A stretch of 36,458 bases of DNA, from NCBI GenBank assembly GCA_902551855.1, contig CACDER010000008.1, positions 1-36,458 on the forward strand, read 5' to 3'. Origin of the DNA: an uncultured Cryomorphaceae bacterium. GTDB lineage: Bacteria > Bacteroidota > Bacteroidia > Flavobacteriales > UBA7430. Made by a program: the position numbers and the translations under genes. Below, piece after piece: positions 19,454-27,669 of the stretch (within the stretch, counting starts at the first letter, position 1; each line of letters starts with the position of its first letter). The notes below the pieces were generated by a model. That model searched no databases, was not told where the DNA came from, and saw nothing but the letters and a program-made list of their open reading frames with translations.

Positions 19454-20655
19454 CTTAATTTTAAAATTAAAAAACTAAGTATTGCTAATATTACAGCCAA
19501 AATCCAAAATCTTGTCACAATTTTGCTTTCATGAATTCCTTTTAATTGAAAATGGTGATGCAATGGTGACATAAGAAATATTCTCTTCCCATTACCAAAC
19601 TTCTTTCTTGAATATTTAAAATATAGTACTTGAATTATTACTGATATACTTTCAATAAAAAAAACACCACAGAATATAGGAATTAAAAGTTCCTTTCTAA
19701 TAGCAATGGAAAAAACTGCAATAATTCCTCCAATAGACAAACTACCTGTATCTCCCATAAAAATTTGGGCAGGATATGAATTATACCATAAAAATCCTAT
19801 ACATGATCCAACAAATGAACTCATGAAAATTACAAGTTCCTCTGAATAAGGAATAAACATAATATTTAAATAATCTGAAAAAACAAGATTACTAGATACA
19901 TATGCGTATAATGCAAGTACTAGTCCAATAATTGCAGAAATACCAGTAGCTAATCCATCCATTCCGTCAGTCAAATTTGAAGCGTTTGAAACAGCTGAAA
20001 TAATGAATATTGCAATTGGTATAAATATAATCCATGACCATTTCTCTGGTTCATTTATTAAGAAACTTACAAGATCTGAGTAATTCAACTCATTATTTTT
20101 GAAAAATGGAATAGTTGTAATTGAAGATTTTACATATGTATTTATTCCATTACCTAAATCATCTATTGATTTTGAGGTTTTCACTAAAACATCTGAATGA
20201 AAATGCAAAATAGAACCAACTATACATCCTAATATGACTTGTCCAATAATTTTAAACTTAGCAGCTAAGCCTTTTTTATTTTTTTTAAAAACTTTAATAT
20301 AATCATCAATAAAACCGATCAAACCCAACCAAATAGTAGTAATTATCATTAATATTATATATATGTTGTATATTTTACATATCAAAATAGTTGGAATTAA
20401 AATTGATATAATTATTATTAAGCCCCCCATGGTAGGTGTCCCTTTTTTTTTATTTTCACCTTTTAATCCTAACTCTCTAATTTGATCATCAACTTGATAT
20501 TTTTTTAATATTTTGATTATATAACCTCCAAGAAATAATGATATTAATAATGAGGTCATTAAGGCTAATGAAGCTCTAAAAGAAATGTATTCAAAAACTC
20601 CAATTCCTGGTATATCATAAATTTTATTAATATAATTGATAAGATAATACAACAT
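19450..20655 (-). CDS. mraY: Phospho-N-acetylmuramoyl-pentapeptide transferase MraY
   Basis: Integral membrane enzyme (401 aa, about 10 transmembrane helices) that makes lipid I by moving phospho-MurNAc-pentapeptide to undecaprenyl phosphate. The GTPTMGGLIII motif, the Asp pair in GLIGFIDDYIK, NLTDGMDGLATG, and the Mg-binding HHHFQLKG are all present. The loop around residues 160-200 is longer than in E. coli MraY (360 aa), which I recall as common in this phylum. It starts 2 nt after murE. Confidence 0.97.
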   Translation of the reverse strand: MLYYLINYINKIYDIPGIGVFEYISFRASLALMTSLLISLFLGGYIIKILKKYQVDDQIRELGLKGENKKKGTPTMGGLIIIISILIPTILICKIYNIYIILMIITTIWLGLIGFIDDYIKVFKKNKKGLAAKFKIIGQVILGCIVGSILHFHSDVLVKTSKSIDDLGNGINTYVKSSITTIPFFKNNELNYSDLVSFLINEPEKWSWIIFIPIAIFIISAVSNASNLTDGMDGLATGISAIIGLVLALYAYVSSNLVFSDYLNIMFIPYSEELVIFMSSFVGSCIGFLWYNSYPAQIFMGDTGSLSIGGIIAVFSIAIRKELLIPIFCGVFFIESISVIIQVLYFKYSRKKFGNGKRIFLMSPLHHHFQLKGIHESKIVTRFWILAVILAILSFLILKLR

Positions 20656-20657
20656 AA

Positions 20658-22112
20658 TTAACTTTTATTTAGATTCAAAATAACATCATAATCACTAAAA
20701 GGAATTTTCAACCCATTACTTTCTTGGAATTTTTCGTGACCTTTACCGGCAATAAGAATAACATCACCTGCTCTACAATTCGATATTCCAATCAATATTG
20801 CTTGATATCTATCTTGTTCAACTTTTACTTTATTTAATTCTTTACTGTTTAGATTATGTTTCATATCATTGATTATATCCTCAGGGTTTTCGTATCTGGG
20901 GTTATCGGAAGTAAAAATTACACAATCTGACCATTTACACGACTCTTTTCCCATAATTGATCTTTTTCCTTTATCTCTGTCACCCCCACATCCAATAACT
21001 GTAGTTAATTTTGCACTGTTTTTCTTAATTTTATAAATTGTCTTATATACATTAGTTAATGCATCAGGTGTATGAGCATAATCAATAATTGATATTATAC
21101 CTTTATTTAGTTTAAGGCACTGAAACCTTCCATCGATATTTCTCAATGTTGATAAATTTGTAAGAGTTCTTGATGGTTCTTGATCTAATTCTATTGCTGC
21201 GGCATATGTTAATAATAAATTCCTAGCATTGTGTTCACCAATTAAACTTGAGTAAAAATCTTTATTGTCAATTTTTAAACATAATCCATCAAAACTATTT
21301 TCCATAATTTTTAAATGATAATCAGCAATAGAATTTATAGCAAATGTTTTCACATTTGACTTTGAATGATAAACCATTGTCTTTCCATGAATATCATCGC
21401 AATTAATTATTGAGACTGAACTTGATGATAAGTCATCAAAAAATCTTTTTTTTGTCAAGATATAATCATCAAAAGTTTTATGATAATCTAAATGGTCTCG
21501 ACTTATGTTTGTGAATAATCCTAAATCAAAATTTAAAGCATGTACTCTATTTTGTTTTATTGCATGAGAACTAACTTCCATAAAACAATATTTACATTTC
21601 TGATCTACCATTAATCTCAGCATTTTATTAATCTCAATTGCGTCAGGAGTAGTATATTTTGATGGGTATTCATTATCATTTATTTTATTTACTATGGTCG
21701 AAAGAAGTCCAACTTTATAATCAAAAGAAATGAATAAATCAAATAATAAATTTACCACAGTTGTCTTTCCATTTGTTCCAGTTACTCCAATTAACTTAAT
21801 TTCATCTGAAGGATTATTATAAAAATTTGAAGCAATAATCGATAATGCCTTTGTTGAATTTTTAACTTTGACATATGTAATATTTTCATTAATTGATTTG
21901 GGATAATACTCACATACTACAGAAATTGAACCAAGTTGTATTGAATTTGAAATAAAATCATGTCCATCCAATATATTTCCCTTCAATGCAATGAAAAGTG
22001 AGTCTTTTTTTGTTTTTTTTGAATTAAAACAAATATTAGATATGGCAATGTTTGTATCACCTTTAATTTCAATCAATTCAACTTTATATAAAATATCTTT
22101 TAATAACTTCAT
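20658..22112 (-). CDS. murE: UDP-MurNAc-tripeptide synthetase MurE (meso-DAP type)
   Basis: Adds the third stem residue (484 aa). The P-loop GVTGTNGKTTV, TTPDAIE, EVSSHAI and DYAHTPDALTN are present. The specificity motif DNPR (in TSDNPRYENP) predicts meso-diaminopimelate rather than lysine. The true start is probably the ATG at 22112, which shares one base with the ftsI stop (TGATG); a TTG one codon upstream is also in frame. No murF follows in this cluster, so it must be elsewhere. Confidence 0.97.
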   Translation of the reverse strand: MKLLKDILYKVELIEIKGDTNIAISNICFNSKKTKKDSLFIALKGNILDGHDFISNSIQLGSISVVCEYYPKSINENITYVKVKNSTKALSIIASNFYNNPSDEIKLIGVTGTNGKTTVVNLLFDLFISFDYKVGLLSTIVNKINDNEYPSKYTTPDAIEINKMLRLMVDQKCKYCFMEVSSHAIKQNRVHALNFDLGLFTNISRDHLDYHKTFDDYILTKKRFFDDLSSSSVSIINCDDIHGKTMVYHSKSNVKTFAINSIADYHLKIMENSFDGLCLKIDNKDFYSSLIGEHNARNLLLTYAAAIELDQEPSRTLTNLSTLRNIDGRFQCLKLNKGIISIIDYAHTPDALTNVYKTIYKIKKNSAKLTTVIGCGGDRDKGKRSIMGKESCKWSDCVIFTSDNPRYENPEDIINDMKHNLNSKELNKVKVEQDRYQAILIGISNCRAGDVILIAGKGHEKFQESNGLKIPFSDYDVILNLNKS

Positions 22113-24142
22113 CAAATTAGCGTTATAATTATTGTATCATTTAAATTAAAATTATCTCCTACAGGGAGTGATTGGCTCTCCACAATCCCATTCCCATTTG
22201 ATTTAACTGTTAAGCCTGAGTTCTCAAGTATATATATGGCATCCATTTTATTCATTCCTATTACACTTGGAATATTTTTTAAATTAATTTTTGATTTGAC
22301 TATATTGAAATTTTCAATATTGGATTCATTTTCACAATCATTATTTTTATTTTCCAGTAATTTATTTATGATTTCAAAAAACCATTTTTTGTCTTTAAAT
22401 ACTTTTCGATTACTAGATAAAATTATTTCTCTCGAAAAAAGTAAATCTCTGACTTCAGCAAATACAGGAGCTGCAACAATATTCCCATAAAATCCAATAT
22501 TTACATCAGGCTTATTTACAAGAACCATACACGAATATTTTGGAGATTCCGCTGGAAAAAATCCAACAAATGATGATCTATATTCATTTGAATAAGATCC
22601 ATCTTTAGCAATTTTGGTCGTACCTGTTTTACCAGCACAAGAATTTACTTTTGAAAATATATTACTAGCAGTTCCGTCTTCTACAACTTCAATCAAAAAA
22701 TTTTTTAAAACTTTTAAAGTTTCTTTAGAACATATATCACTTATCAAAATATTTTTTTGCTTTTCATATTCTAATTTCTGACCGTTTTGAATTTTTTGAA
22801 CAATATAAGGTTGAACCATATTTCCATCATTTGCAATTGAATTATAAAAAGTTAATAGCTGTAGAGGTGAAATTTGAATTTCATATCCAAAAGCCATCCA
22901 AGGTAAAGTAACTTTTGACCATGTTGAATGAGAAGTATTTTTTAAATAACTAACTTCTTGTCCTATTAAATCAAAGTTTAAATTTATGTTAACCCCGATT
23001 TTTTTTAATTCATTAACAAACAAATCTGGATCATCTTTAAACCCCTCATTAATTATTTTTGAGATCCCAATATTAGATGACAGTTTAAAAATATCTGAAA
23101 GAGATAGTACTCCATGTCCGCCTTGCTTATAGTTTGAATCATACATATATCTATCATGAAATTTATATCTTCCATTTCCTGTATCAACTTTACTCAAGGT
23201 ATCAACAATTTTATTTTCTAATGCAATTAATAAAGATGCTAATTTAAATGTTGATCCAGGTTCATAATTTGAACCTATAGCATGGTTATAGTATTCTTTA
23301 TAAATATTAAGTGAGGACTTATTTAAACTTGACATAGCTTTAATTGCTCCAGACTTAACCTCCATCACAATAATTACACCACTTTCAGCATCATATTTTT
23401 TGAGAGTTTTAAGTAATGCTCTATGAGCTATGTCTTGAAATCTAATATCAATAGTTGAAAAAATATCATATCCTGTTTTTGGTTCTATATCATATTTATT
23501 TGAAATAGGTTTCCATATTCCATTATTTATTTTCTGCATCATTTGTTTTCCAGGAATACCTTTTAAAAAATTATTATAAGATTTCTCGATCCCAACATCT
23601 TTATTATTTCGTCCATAGCCTATTACCCTCTCACATAATTTCCCAAATGGTCTAATTCTTTCAATATTTCTTGAGTAAATTAATCCCCCTTTAAATCTTC
23701 CACTTGAAAAAATGGGAAAACTTTTAATTCGCTTAAGTTCACTGTAACTTAAACCAGATTTTATTTTTAAATATTTCTTTTTATTTTCCCTTGCATCTAA
23801 TAACAACTTCTCATAATCATAACTAGATTTATCAGCAAGTAATTCAGAAAGATCTCTTGCTAGATCCTTGTAATTTTTTAAAAATAATGAATCATTTGGA
23901 ACAGTAGAATCAAAAGCAATTGTAAAGAATGGTACTGAGGTAGCTAATAAATCTCCGTTAATATCAAAAATATTCCCTCTTTGAGGAGGTATTTCCTTAA
24001 ATTTTATAGTTGAGGGATAAATATTTTCTAATTCTAGATCTCCTTGAATAGATATAATTCTAAGGATTATAATATTTGCAATAAATACTATTAAAATACT
24101 TATAAACATAACTCTATAAAAGATTTTCTTTTTTTCAGTCAT
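22112..24142 (-). CDS. ftsI: Septal peptidoglycan transpeptidase FtsI (PBP3-like) with PASTA domain
   Basis: Class B penicillin-binding protein (676 aa from the ATG at 24142; an in-frame TTG lies three codons earlier). One N-terminal membrane helix (about 10-32) is followed by the pedestal domain (PPQRGNIFDING). The transpeptidase has the catalytic Ser297 in GSTFK, SSN at about 355-357 and KTG at about 505-507. A single PASTA domain (from about residue 620, IPSVIGMNKMDAI) ends the protein. It cross-links septal wall with FtsW. It overlaps ftsL by 8 nt. Confidence 0.96.
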   Translation of the reverse strand: MTEKKKIFYRVMFISILIVFIANIIILRIISIQGDLELENIYPSTIKFKEIPPQRGNIFDINGDLLATSVPFFTIAFDSTVPNDSLFLKNYKDLARDLSELLADKSSYDYEKLLLDARENKKKYLKIKSGLSYSELKRIKSFPIFSSGRFKGGLIYSRNIERIRPFGKLCERVIGYGRNNKDVGIEKSYNNFLKGIPGKQMMQKINNGIWKPISNKYDIEPKTGYDIFSTIDIRFQDIAHRALLKTLKKYDAESGVIIVMEVKSGAIKAMSSLNKSSLNIYKEYYNHAIGSNYEPGSTFKLASLLIALENKIVDTLSKVDTGNGRYKFHDRYMYDSNYKQGGHGVLSLSDIFKLSSNIGISKIINEGFKDDPDLFVNELKKIGVNINLNFDLIGQEVSYLKNTSHSTWSKVTLPWMAFGYEIQISPLQLLTFYNSIANDGNMVQPYIVQKIQNGQKLEYEKQKNILISDICSKETLKVLKNFLIEVVEDGTASNIFSKVNSCAGKTGTTKIAKDGSYSNEYRSSFVGFFPAESPKYSCMVLVNKPDVNIGFYGNIVAAPVFAEVRDLLFSREIILSSNRKVFKDKKWFFEIINKLLENKNNDCENESNIENFNIVKSKINLKNIPSVIGMNKMDAIYILENSGLTVKSNGNGIVESQSLPVGDNFNLNDTIIITLI

Positions 24143-24476
24143 ATTTATCAAAATTTATTCGATAAATAGTATCGTTTGTCTCTTCTAAATCTATTCTTGA
24201 AACTGATTTTGATACATTTGAAAAAGAACTTAATGAAGATAAAGAAATTCTTAAGTTTATATGATTTGATTTTAAATCTGTAATAGATTTATTAAGTCTG
24301 TCCAGATAATTTATTTTTTGATCAAATTTATGAGAACTGAAAATTATAACTAAAAATAAAAATGACACAAAAATTAAAAATCGCCATGATAAAGAAATAA
24401 TTTTTGAATTTAATTCGATATTTATTTTTTGACTGTAAAATATATTTTTAAAAAAATTTTTTATTAAACTTTTCAT
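24135..24476 (-). CDS. FtsL-like cell division protein
   Basis: Small bitopic membrane protein (113 aa) in the ftsL position between rsmH and ftsI. A cytosolic N-terminus of about 30 residues precedes one strongly hydrophobic helix (around WRFLIFVSFLFLVIIF), followed by a short periplasmic stretch with heptad-like Leu/Ile spacing. FtsL partners FtsB/FtsQ and activates FtsWI. Sequence conservation is poor, so the call rests on architecture and position. It overlaps both neighbours (4 nt with rsmH, 8 nt with ftsI). Confidence 0.82.
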   Translation of the reverse strand: MKSLIKNFFKNIFYSQKINIELNSKIISLSWRFLIFVSFLFLVIIFSSHKFDQKINYLDRLNKSITDLKSNHINLRISLSSLSSFSNVSKSVSRIDLEETNDTIYRINFDKYD

Positions 24477-25378
24477 ATTCTTTCAGCTATCCTTAATTTT
24501 GCACTTCTTGATCTGCTATTATTAAATATTTCTTTATTTGATGGAGTAATTGGTTTTCTATTAATTTTTTTAAAATAGGGTAAAGGGTTACCATAAAAAT
24601 CCTTATCAACTTCACCATCAAACTTTCCATTTTTAATAATATTTTTTACTAATCTATCCTCTAAAGAATGATAGGATATAACTACCAATCTTCCTCCCGT
24701 TTTAATTAAATTTATAGATTGTTTTAACATTTGTTTTAAAGAATTTATTTCATCATTTACTTCAATTCTTATTGCTTGAAATAATTTTGCTAAAAACTTA
24801 TTTTCTTTTTTTTGTTCATAGGTGTTTTTGAGAATTTCTTTTAATTGATTAACATATTTTATAGAATTTTCAATTCTATAATCACATATTTTCTCAGAAA
24901 TATTTTTTGAATTTCTTAAATCCCCATAAATCTTAAATATTCTCTCTAAATCTTTTTTTTCATAATTATTTAAAATATTAACTGCATTAATTGGATTATC
25001 TGTATTCATTCTCATATCAATTTTTGAATTAAATCTTGTTGAAAAACCTCTTTCTGGGTTATCAAATTGATAAGATGACACACCTAAATCAGCTATTAGT
25101 CCGTCAATTTTATCTACTCCATAAGACTTCAGAACTTGACTCAAATATTTAAAATTCATATTAATTAATGTTAGACTATCATTATTAATTTTATTAGATA
25201 TAGCCATCTGATCTTGATCAAAAGAAAATAGATGTCCTCCATTAATTCTTGACAATATTTGATTTGAGTGTCCTCCTCCTCCATATGTTACATCAACATA
25301 AACTCCCAACGGATTAATATTAAGACCATTAATACTTTCTTCCAACATAACAGGAATATGAAATCTATTTTTCATCAT
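24473..25378 (-). CDS. rsmH: 16S rRNA (cytosine-1402-N4)-methyltransferase RsmH
   Basis: SAM-dependent methyltransferase (301 aa, formerly MraW). The N-terminus HIPVMLEESINGL, the SAM loop VDVTYGGGGHS, LIADLGVSSYQFD, RGFS and the C-terminal SYHSLEDRLVK and PITPSNKE motifs are diagnostic. Two consecutive ATG codons (25378 and 25375) are available; either overlaps the mraZ stop by 11-14 nt. It is the second gene of the dcw operon, as usual. Confidence 0.97.
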   Translation of the reverse strand: MMKNRFHIPVMLEESINGLNINPLGVYVDVTYGGGGHSNQILSRINGGHLFSFDQDQMAISNKINNDSLTLINMNFKYLSQVLKSYGVDKIDGLIADLGVSSYQFDNPERGFSTRFNSKIDMRMNTDNPINAVNILNNYEKKDLERIFKIYGDLRNSKNISEKICDYRIENSIKYVNQLKEILKNTYEQKKENKFLAKLFQAIRIEVNDEINSLKQMLKQSINLIKTGGRLVVISYHSLEDRLVKNIIKNGKFDGEVDKDFYGNPLPYFKKINRKPITPSNKEIFNNSRSRSAKLRIAERI

Positions 25379-25829
25379 TTCTATTTATTTTACCCATTAC
25401 AGATTCAGCCATATTCGAAAAATTAATAGATTGATTTTTTATTAATATTTCATATTGTTTTTTATCCCATATTTCTATTATATCACCAACGGCAGCTAAT
25501 ATTACATCTTTATTAATTGATGCATAGTTTATAAGATCTTTTGGTATTTGTATTCTAGACATTTTGTCAGATTTGACTAATCTAACTCCTGATGTAAATA
25601 ATCTAATAAAATCATTATTTTCTTTAATGAATCTATTTAAATTATTTATTTCTTTCATGGTCTTGCCCCATTTATTTAGTGTATGGATTTCCAGACATTG
25701 ATTAAAAATTGATCTTTTCAAGATCAAGCCTTTTTTAAATTCCTCAATTTGCTTTTTTAATCCAACAGGGAGTAATATTCGACCTTTAGAATCCGCTTTA
25801 CATTCATACATTCCTACTAAACTATCCAT
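25365..25829 (-). CDS. mraZ: Transcriptional regulator MraZ
   Basis: DNA-binding protein (154 aa) built from two SpoVT/AbrB-like domains that assemble as a ring. The N-terminal half has YECKADSKGRILLPVGLKKQI and the second half has VKSDKMSRIQIPKDLINYA, both with the conserved D-x-[KS]-x-R-x-x-[IL]-P core. It is the first gene of the dcw operon and should bind the three AAAGTGGT boxes just upstream, thus controlling itself and the genes behind it. It could repress (as in E. coli) or activate (as reported in Mollicutes). Confidence 0.96.
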   Translation of the reverse strand: MDSLVGMYECKADSKGRILLPVGLKKQIEEFKKGLILKRSIFNQCLEIHTLNKWGKTMKEINNLNRFIKENNDFIRLFTSGVRLVKSDKMSRIQIPKDLINYASINKDVILAAVGDIIEIWDKKQYEILIKNQSINFSNMAESVMGKINRNDEK

Positions 25830-25845
25830 ATAAAATTAATTTATA

Positions 25846-25853
25846 CAAATATA
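25846..25853 (-). promoter_or_regulatory. -7 element of the dcw promoter (PmraZ)
   Basis: TATATTTG on the minus strand is an exact TAnnTTTG, 16 nt before the mraZ ATG, giving an inferred leader of about 10-13 nt. There is no TTG at 17-23 nt upstream; that space is filled by the MraZ boxes. Confidence 0.6.
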
Positions 25854-25854
25854 T

Positions 25855-25882
25855 ACCACTTTTTACCACTTTTTACCACTTT
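25855..25882 (-). promoter_or_regulatory. MraZ operator: three AAAGTGGT boxes at 10-bp period
   Basis: On the minus strand AAAGTGGT occurs exactly three times (25882-25875, 25872-25865, 25862-25855) with AA spacers. The boxes lie on one face of the helix and end one base from the -7 element. Triplet direct repeats with GTGG or AAAGTG cores at one-turn spacing are the known MraZ targets in E. coli and Mollicutes. The promoter overlap means MraZ binding must affect polymerase directly. Confidence 0.8.
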
Positions 25883-25978
25883 GTTAATAACTTTATTTTT
25901 TTTTTTTATTTTGTAAAAAAAAATTATTAAATCATTTAATTATTTTATAGATTTTATTCATTACTTTGGAAAACATTA

Positions 25979-26743
25979 ATTAAAGTTGATATCATCGTAA
26001 ATAAGTTTAAATACATAGACAAGGGTAAAGGGCCTGTAATAATTTTCCTTCATGGATTAATGGGGACATTGAGTAACTTTGATCAAATTACCAAAATTAT
26101 TAGTGAAAAAGAATATAGAATATTGATCCCTGAACTTCCTATTTTTGATTTACCATTACTAAAGACCTCTGCGAAAGAAATTTCAAATTTCCTATCAGAA
26201 TTCATTAGCAAATTGAAATTAAAAAATGTAATACTACTTGGTAACTCACTTGGAGGCCACATCGCTTTGATTTATACTATTAAAAATCAATCGAATGTAA
26301 AAGGTTTAATTTTAACTGGTAGTTCAGGATTATATGAAAAATCTATGGGAGAAACTTTCCCAAGGAGAGAAGATTATGAGTACATTAAATTAAAAACTCA
26401 AGAGGTTTTTTACGACCCAAAAGTAGCATCTAAGAAACTAATTGACAGTGTATATAAAAATGTAAATAATAGAAAAAGAGCAATTAGAATTTTAGCTTTA
26501 GCTAAATCTGCTATTAGACATAACTTGTCAAAAGAATTAAAAATAATTCAAATACCCACTTTACTAATTTGGGGTAATAATGATCAAGTTACGCCTCCTG
26601 AAGTAGCTAAAGAATTCAAAAATTTAATTAAAAATTCAACAATTCGTTGGATTGATAAATGTGGACATGCACCGATGATGGAACATCCAATTATATTCTC
26701 AAATTTCTGCTTAAAGTGGTTAAAAATTATAGATGAAAATTAA
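25979..26743 (+). CDS. Alpha/beta hydrolase, start codon unusual (ATT proposed)
   Basis: Alpha/beta-hydrolase-fold enzyme (254 aa from the proposed start). The catalytic set is complete: nucleophile Ser90 in GNSLGG, Asp202 in WGNNDQVTP and His230 in CGHAP. The oxyanion-hole motif FLHGLMG (26045-26065) and the strand before it (KFKYIDKGKGP) are encoded upstream of the first ATG (26060). Between the in-frame stop at 25937 and 26060 there is no ATG, GTG or TTG; ATT at 25979 would give IKVDIIVNKFKYID, the usual N-terminal length. The substrate is unknown. It overlaps engB by 11 nt and is divergent from mraZ. Confidence 0.85.
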   Translation: MKVDIIVNKFKYIDKGKGPVIIFLHGLMGTLSNFDQITKIISEKEYRILIPELPIFDLPLLKTSAKEISNFLSEFISKLKLKNVILLGNSLGGHIALIYTIKNQSNVKGLILTGSSGLYEKSMGETFPRREDYEYIKLKTQEVFYDPKVASKKLIDSVYKNVNNRKRAIRILALAKSAIRHNLSKELKIIQIPTLLIWGNNDQVTPPEVAKEFKNLIKNSTIRWIDKCGHAPMMEHPIIFSNFCLKWLKIIDEN

Positions 26744-27344
26744 ATCCGCGAAATTTATATTAAGTAGCTCAGAAATTGATTCTTGTCCACCTCCAAATCT
26801 TCCAGAATATGCTTTTATTGGTAGATCGAATGTAGGAAAATCATCTCTTATTAATATGATAACAGAAAGAAATTCACTAGCAAAAACCTCTAATAAACCT
26901 GGAAAAACAAAACTAATTAATCACTTCTCAATAAATCAAAATTGGCTTCTGGCGGACCTACCTGGTTATGGATATGCCAAAGTATCAAAAAAAGAGAGAA
27001 GTTTTTTTCTCAAATTAATAAAAACATATTTAACTAATAGAGTAAACCTAATTTGTACTTTTTTACTTTTGGATATTAGAATTAAACCCCAAGTACTTGA
27101 CTTAAATTTCATGAAATGGATGAATTTAAAACAATTGCCATTTGTTTTAGTTTTCACTAAATCAGATAAACTAAAAAATAATATTTTAAATTTAAATTTG
27201 AATATTTATATTGATAAATTGAATGAAACTTGGGAGGAACTTCCAAAATTTTATGTAACTTCATCAAAAAATAAGATTGGTAAAAATGAAATTTTAAGAT
27301 ATATTGATGTCTTAAATTCAAAAATTAATCCTGATTTTTTTTGA
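26733..27344 (+). CDS. engB: Ribosome biogenesis GTP-binding protein EngB (YsxC/YihA)
   Basis: TRAFAC-class GTPase (203 aa) needed for large-subunit assembly. G1 is GRSNVGKSSLIN, the switch region has NKPGKTKLIN, G3 is ADLPGYGYAKV, G4 is TKSDK and G5 is TSS near the end. The start (ATG at 26733) lies inside the end of the hydrolase gene, so the two are probably co-translated. Its last 20 nt overlap the last 20 nt of the convergent gldC. Confidence 0.96.
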   Translation: MKIKSAKFILSSSEIDSCPPPNLPEYAFIGRSNVGKSSLINMITERNSLAKTSNKPGKTKLINHFSINQNWLLADLPGYGYAKVSKKERSFFLKLIKTYLTNRVNLICTFLLLDIRIKPQVLDLNFMKWMNLKQLPFVLVFTKSDKLKNNILNLNLNIYIDKLNETWEELPKFYVTSSKNKIGKNEILRYIDVLNSKINPDFF

Positions 27345-27669
27345 CTTCATAAAGTTTTAATTCTTCCCCAAAGGATCTTGAAAATTCTATTATTTTCTTT
27401 GACATTTTTTCATCATTTGTGGCTCTCTCATATGTTTCTGCCATAGAAAATAAAATTTGATGAAAAAAAACTTTCATTTCATCAATTTTCATATCCTTGG
27501 TCCATAAATCAATTCTTAATGAGTTTTTCTTATCTTTATCCCATAATGACAAAAAAAATGCATCTGCTTTTTGATTTTTAATTCCTTCTGATTCAGCAGA
27601 CCAAAATAGTTTTTCAGGAACTTTATTTTCATCAAGTTCAATTTTAATTTTAATATTAGATTCTTTCAT
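27325..27669 (-). CDS. gldC: Gliding motility-associated protein GldC
   Basis: Small soluble protein (114 aa) of the GldC family. The signature is strong: IELDENKVPEKLFWSAES, LRIDLWTKDMKIDEMK, and FFHQILFSMAETYERAT followed by DEKMSKKI. In Flavobacterium johnsoniae gldC lies beside gldB, as here, and its loss reduces gliding; the molecular role is unknown. It begins as ATGA on the gldB stop. The family also occurs in non-gliding relatives, so motility cannot be inferred. Confidence 0.92.
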   Translation of the reverse strand: MKESNIKIKIELDENKVPEKLFWSAESEGIKNQKADAFFLSLWDKDKKNSLRIDLWTKDMKIDEMKVFFHQILFSMAETYERATNDEKMSKKIIEFSRSFGEELKLYEVKKNQD

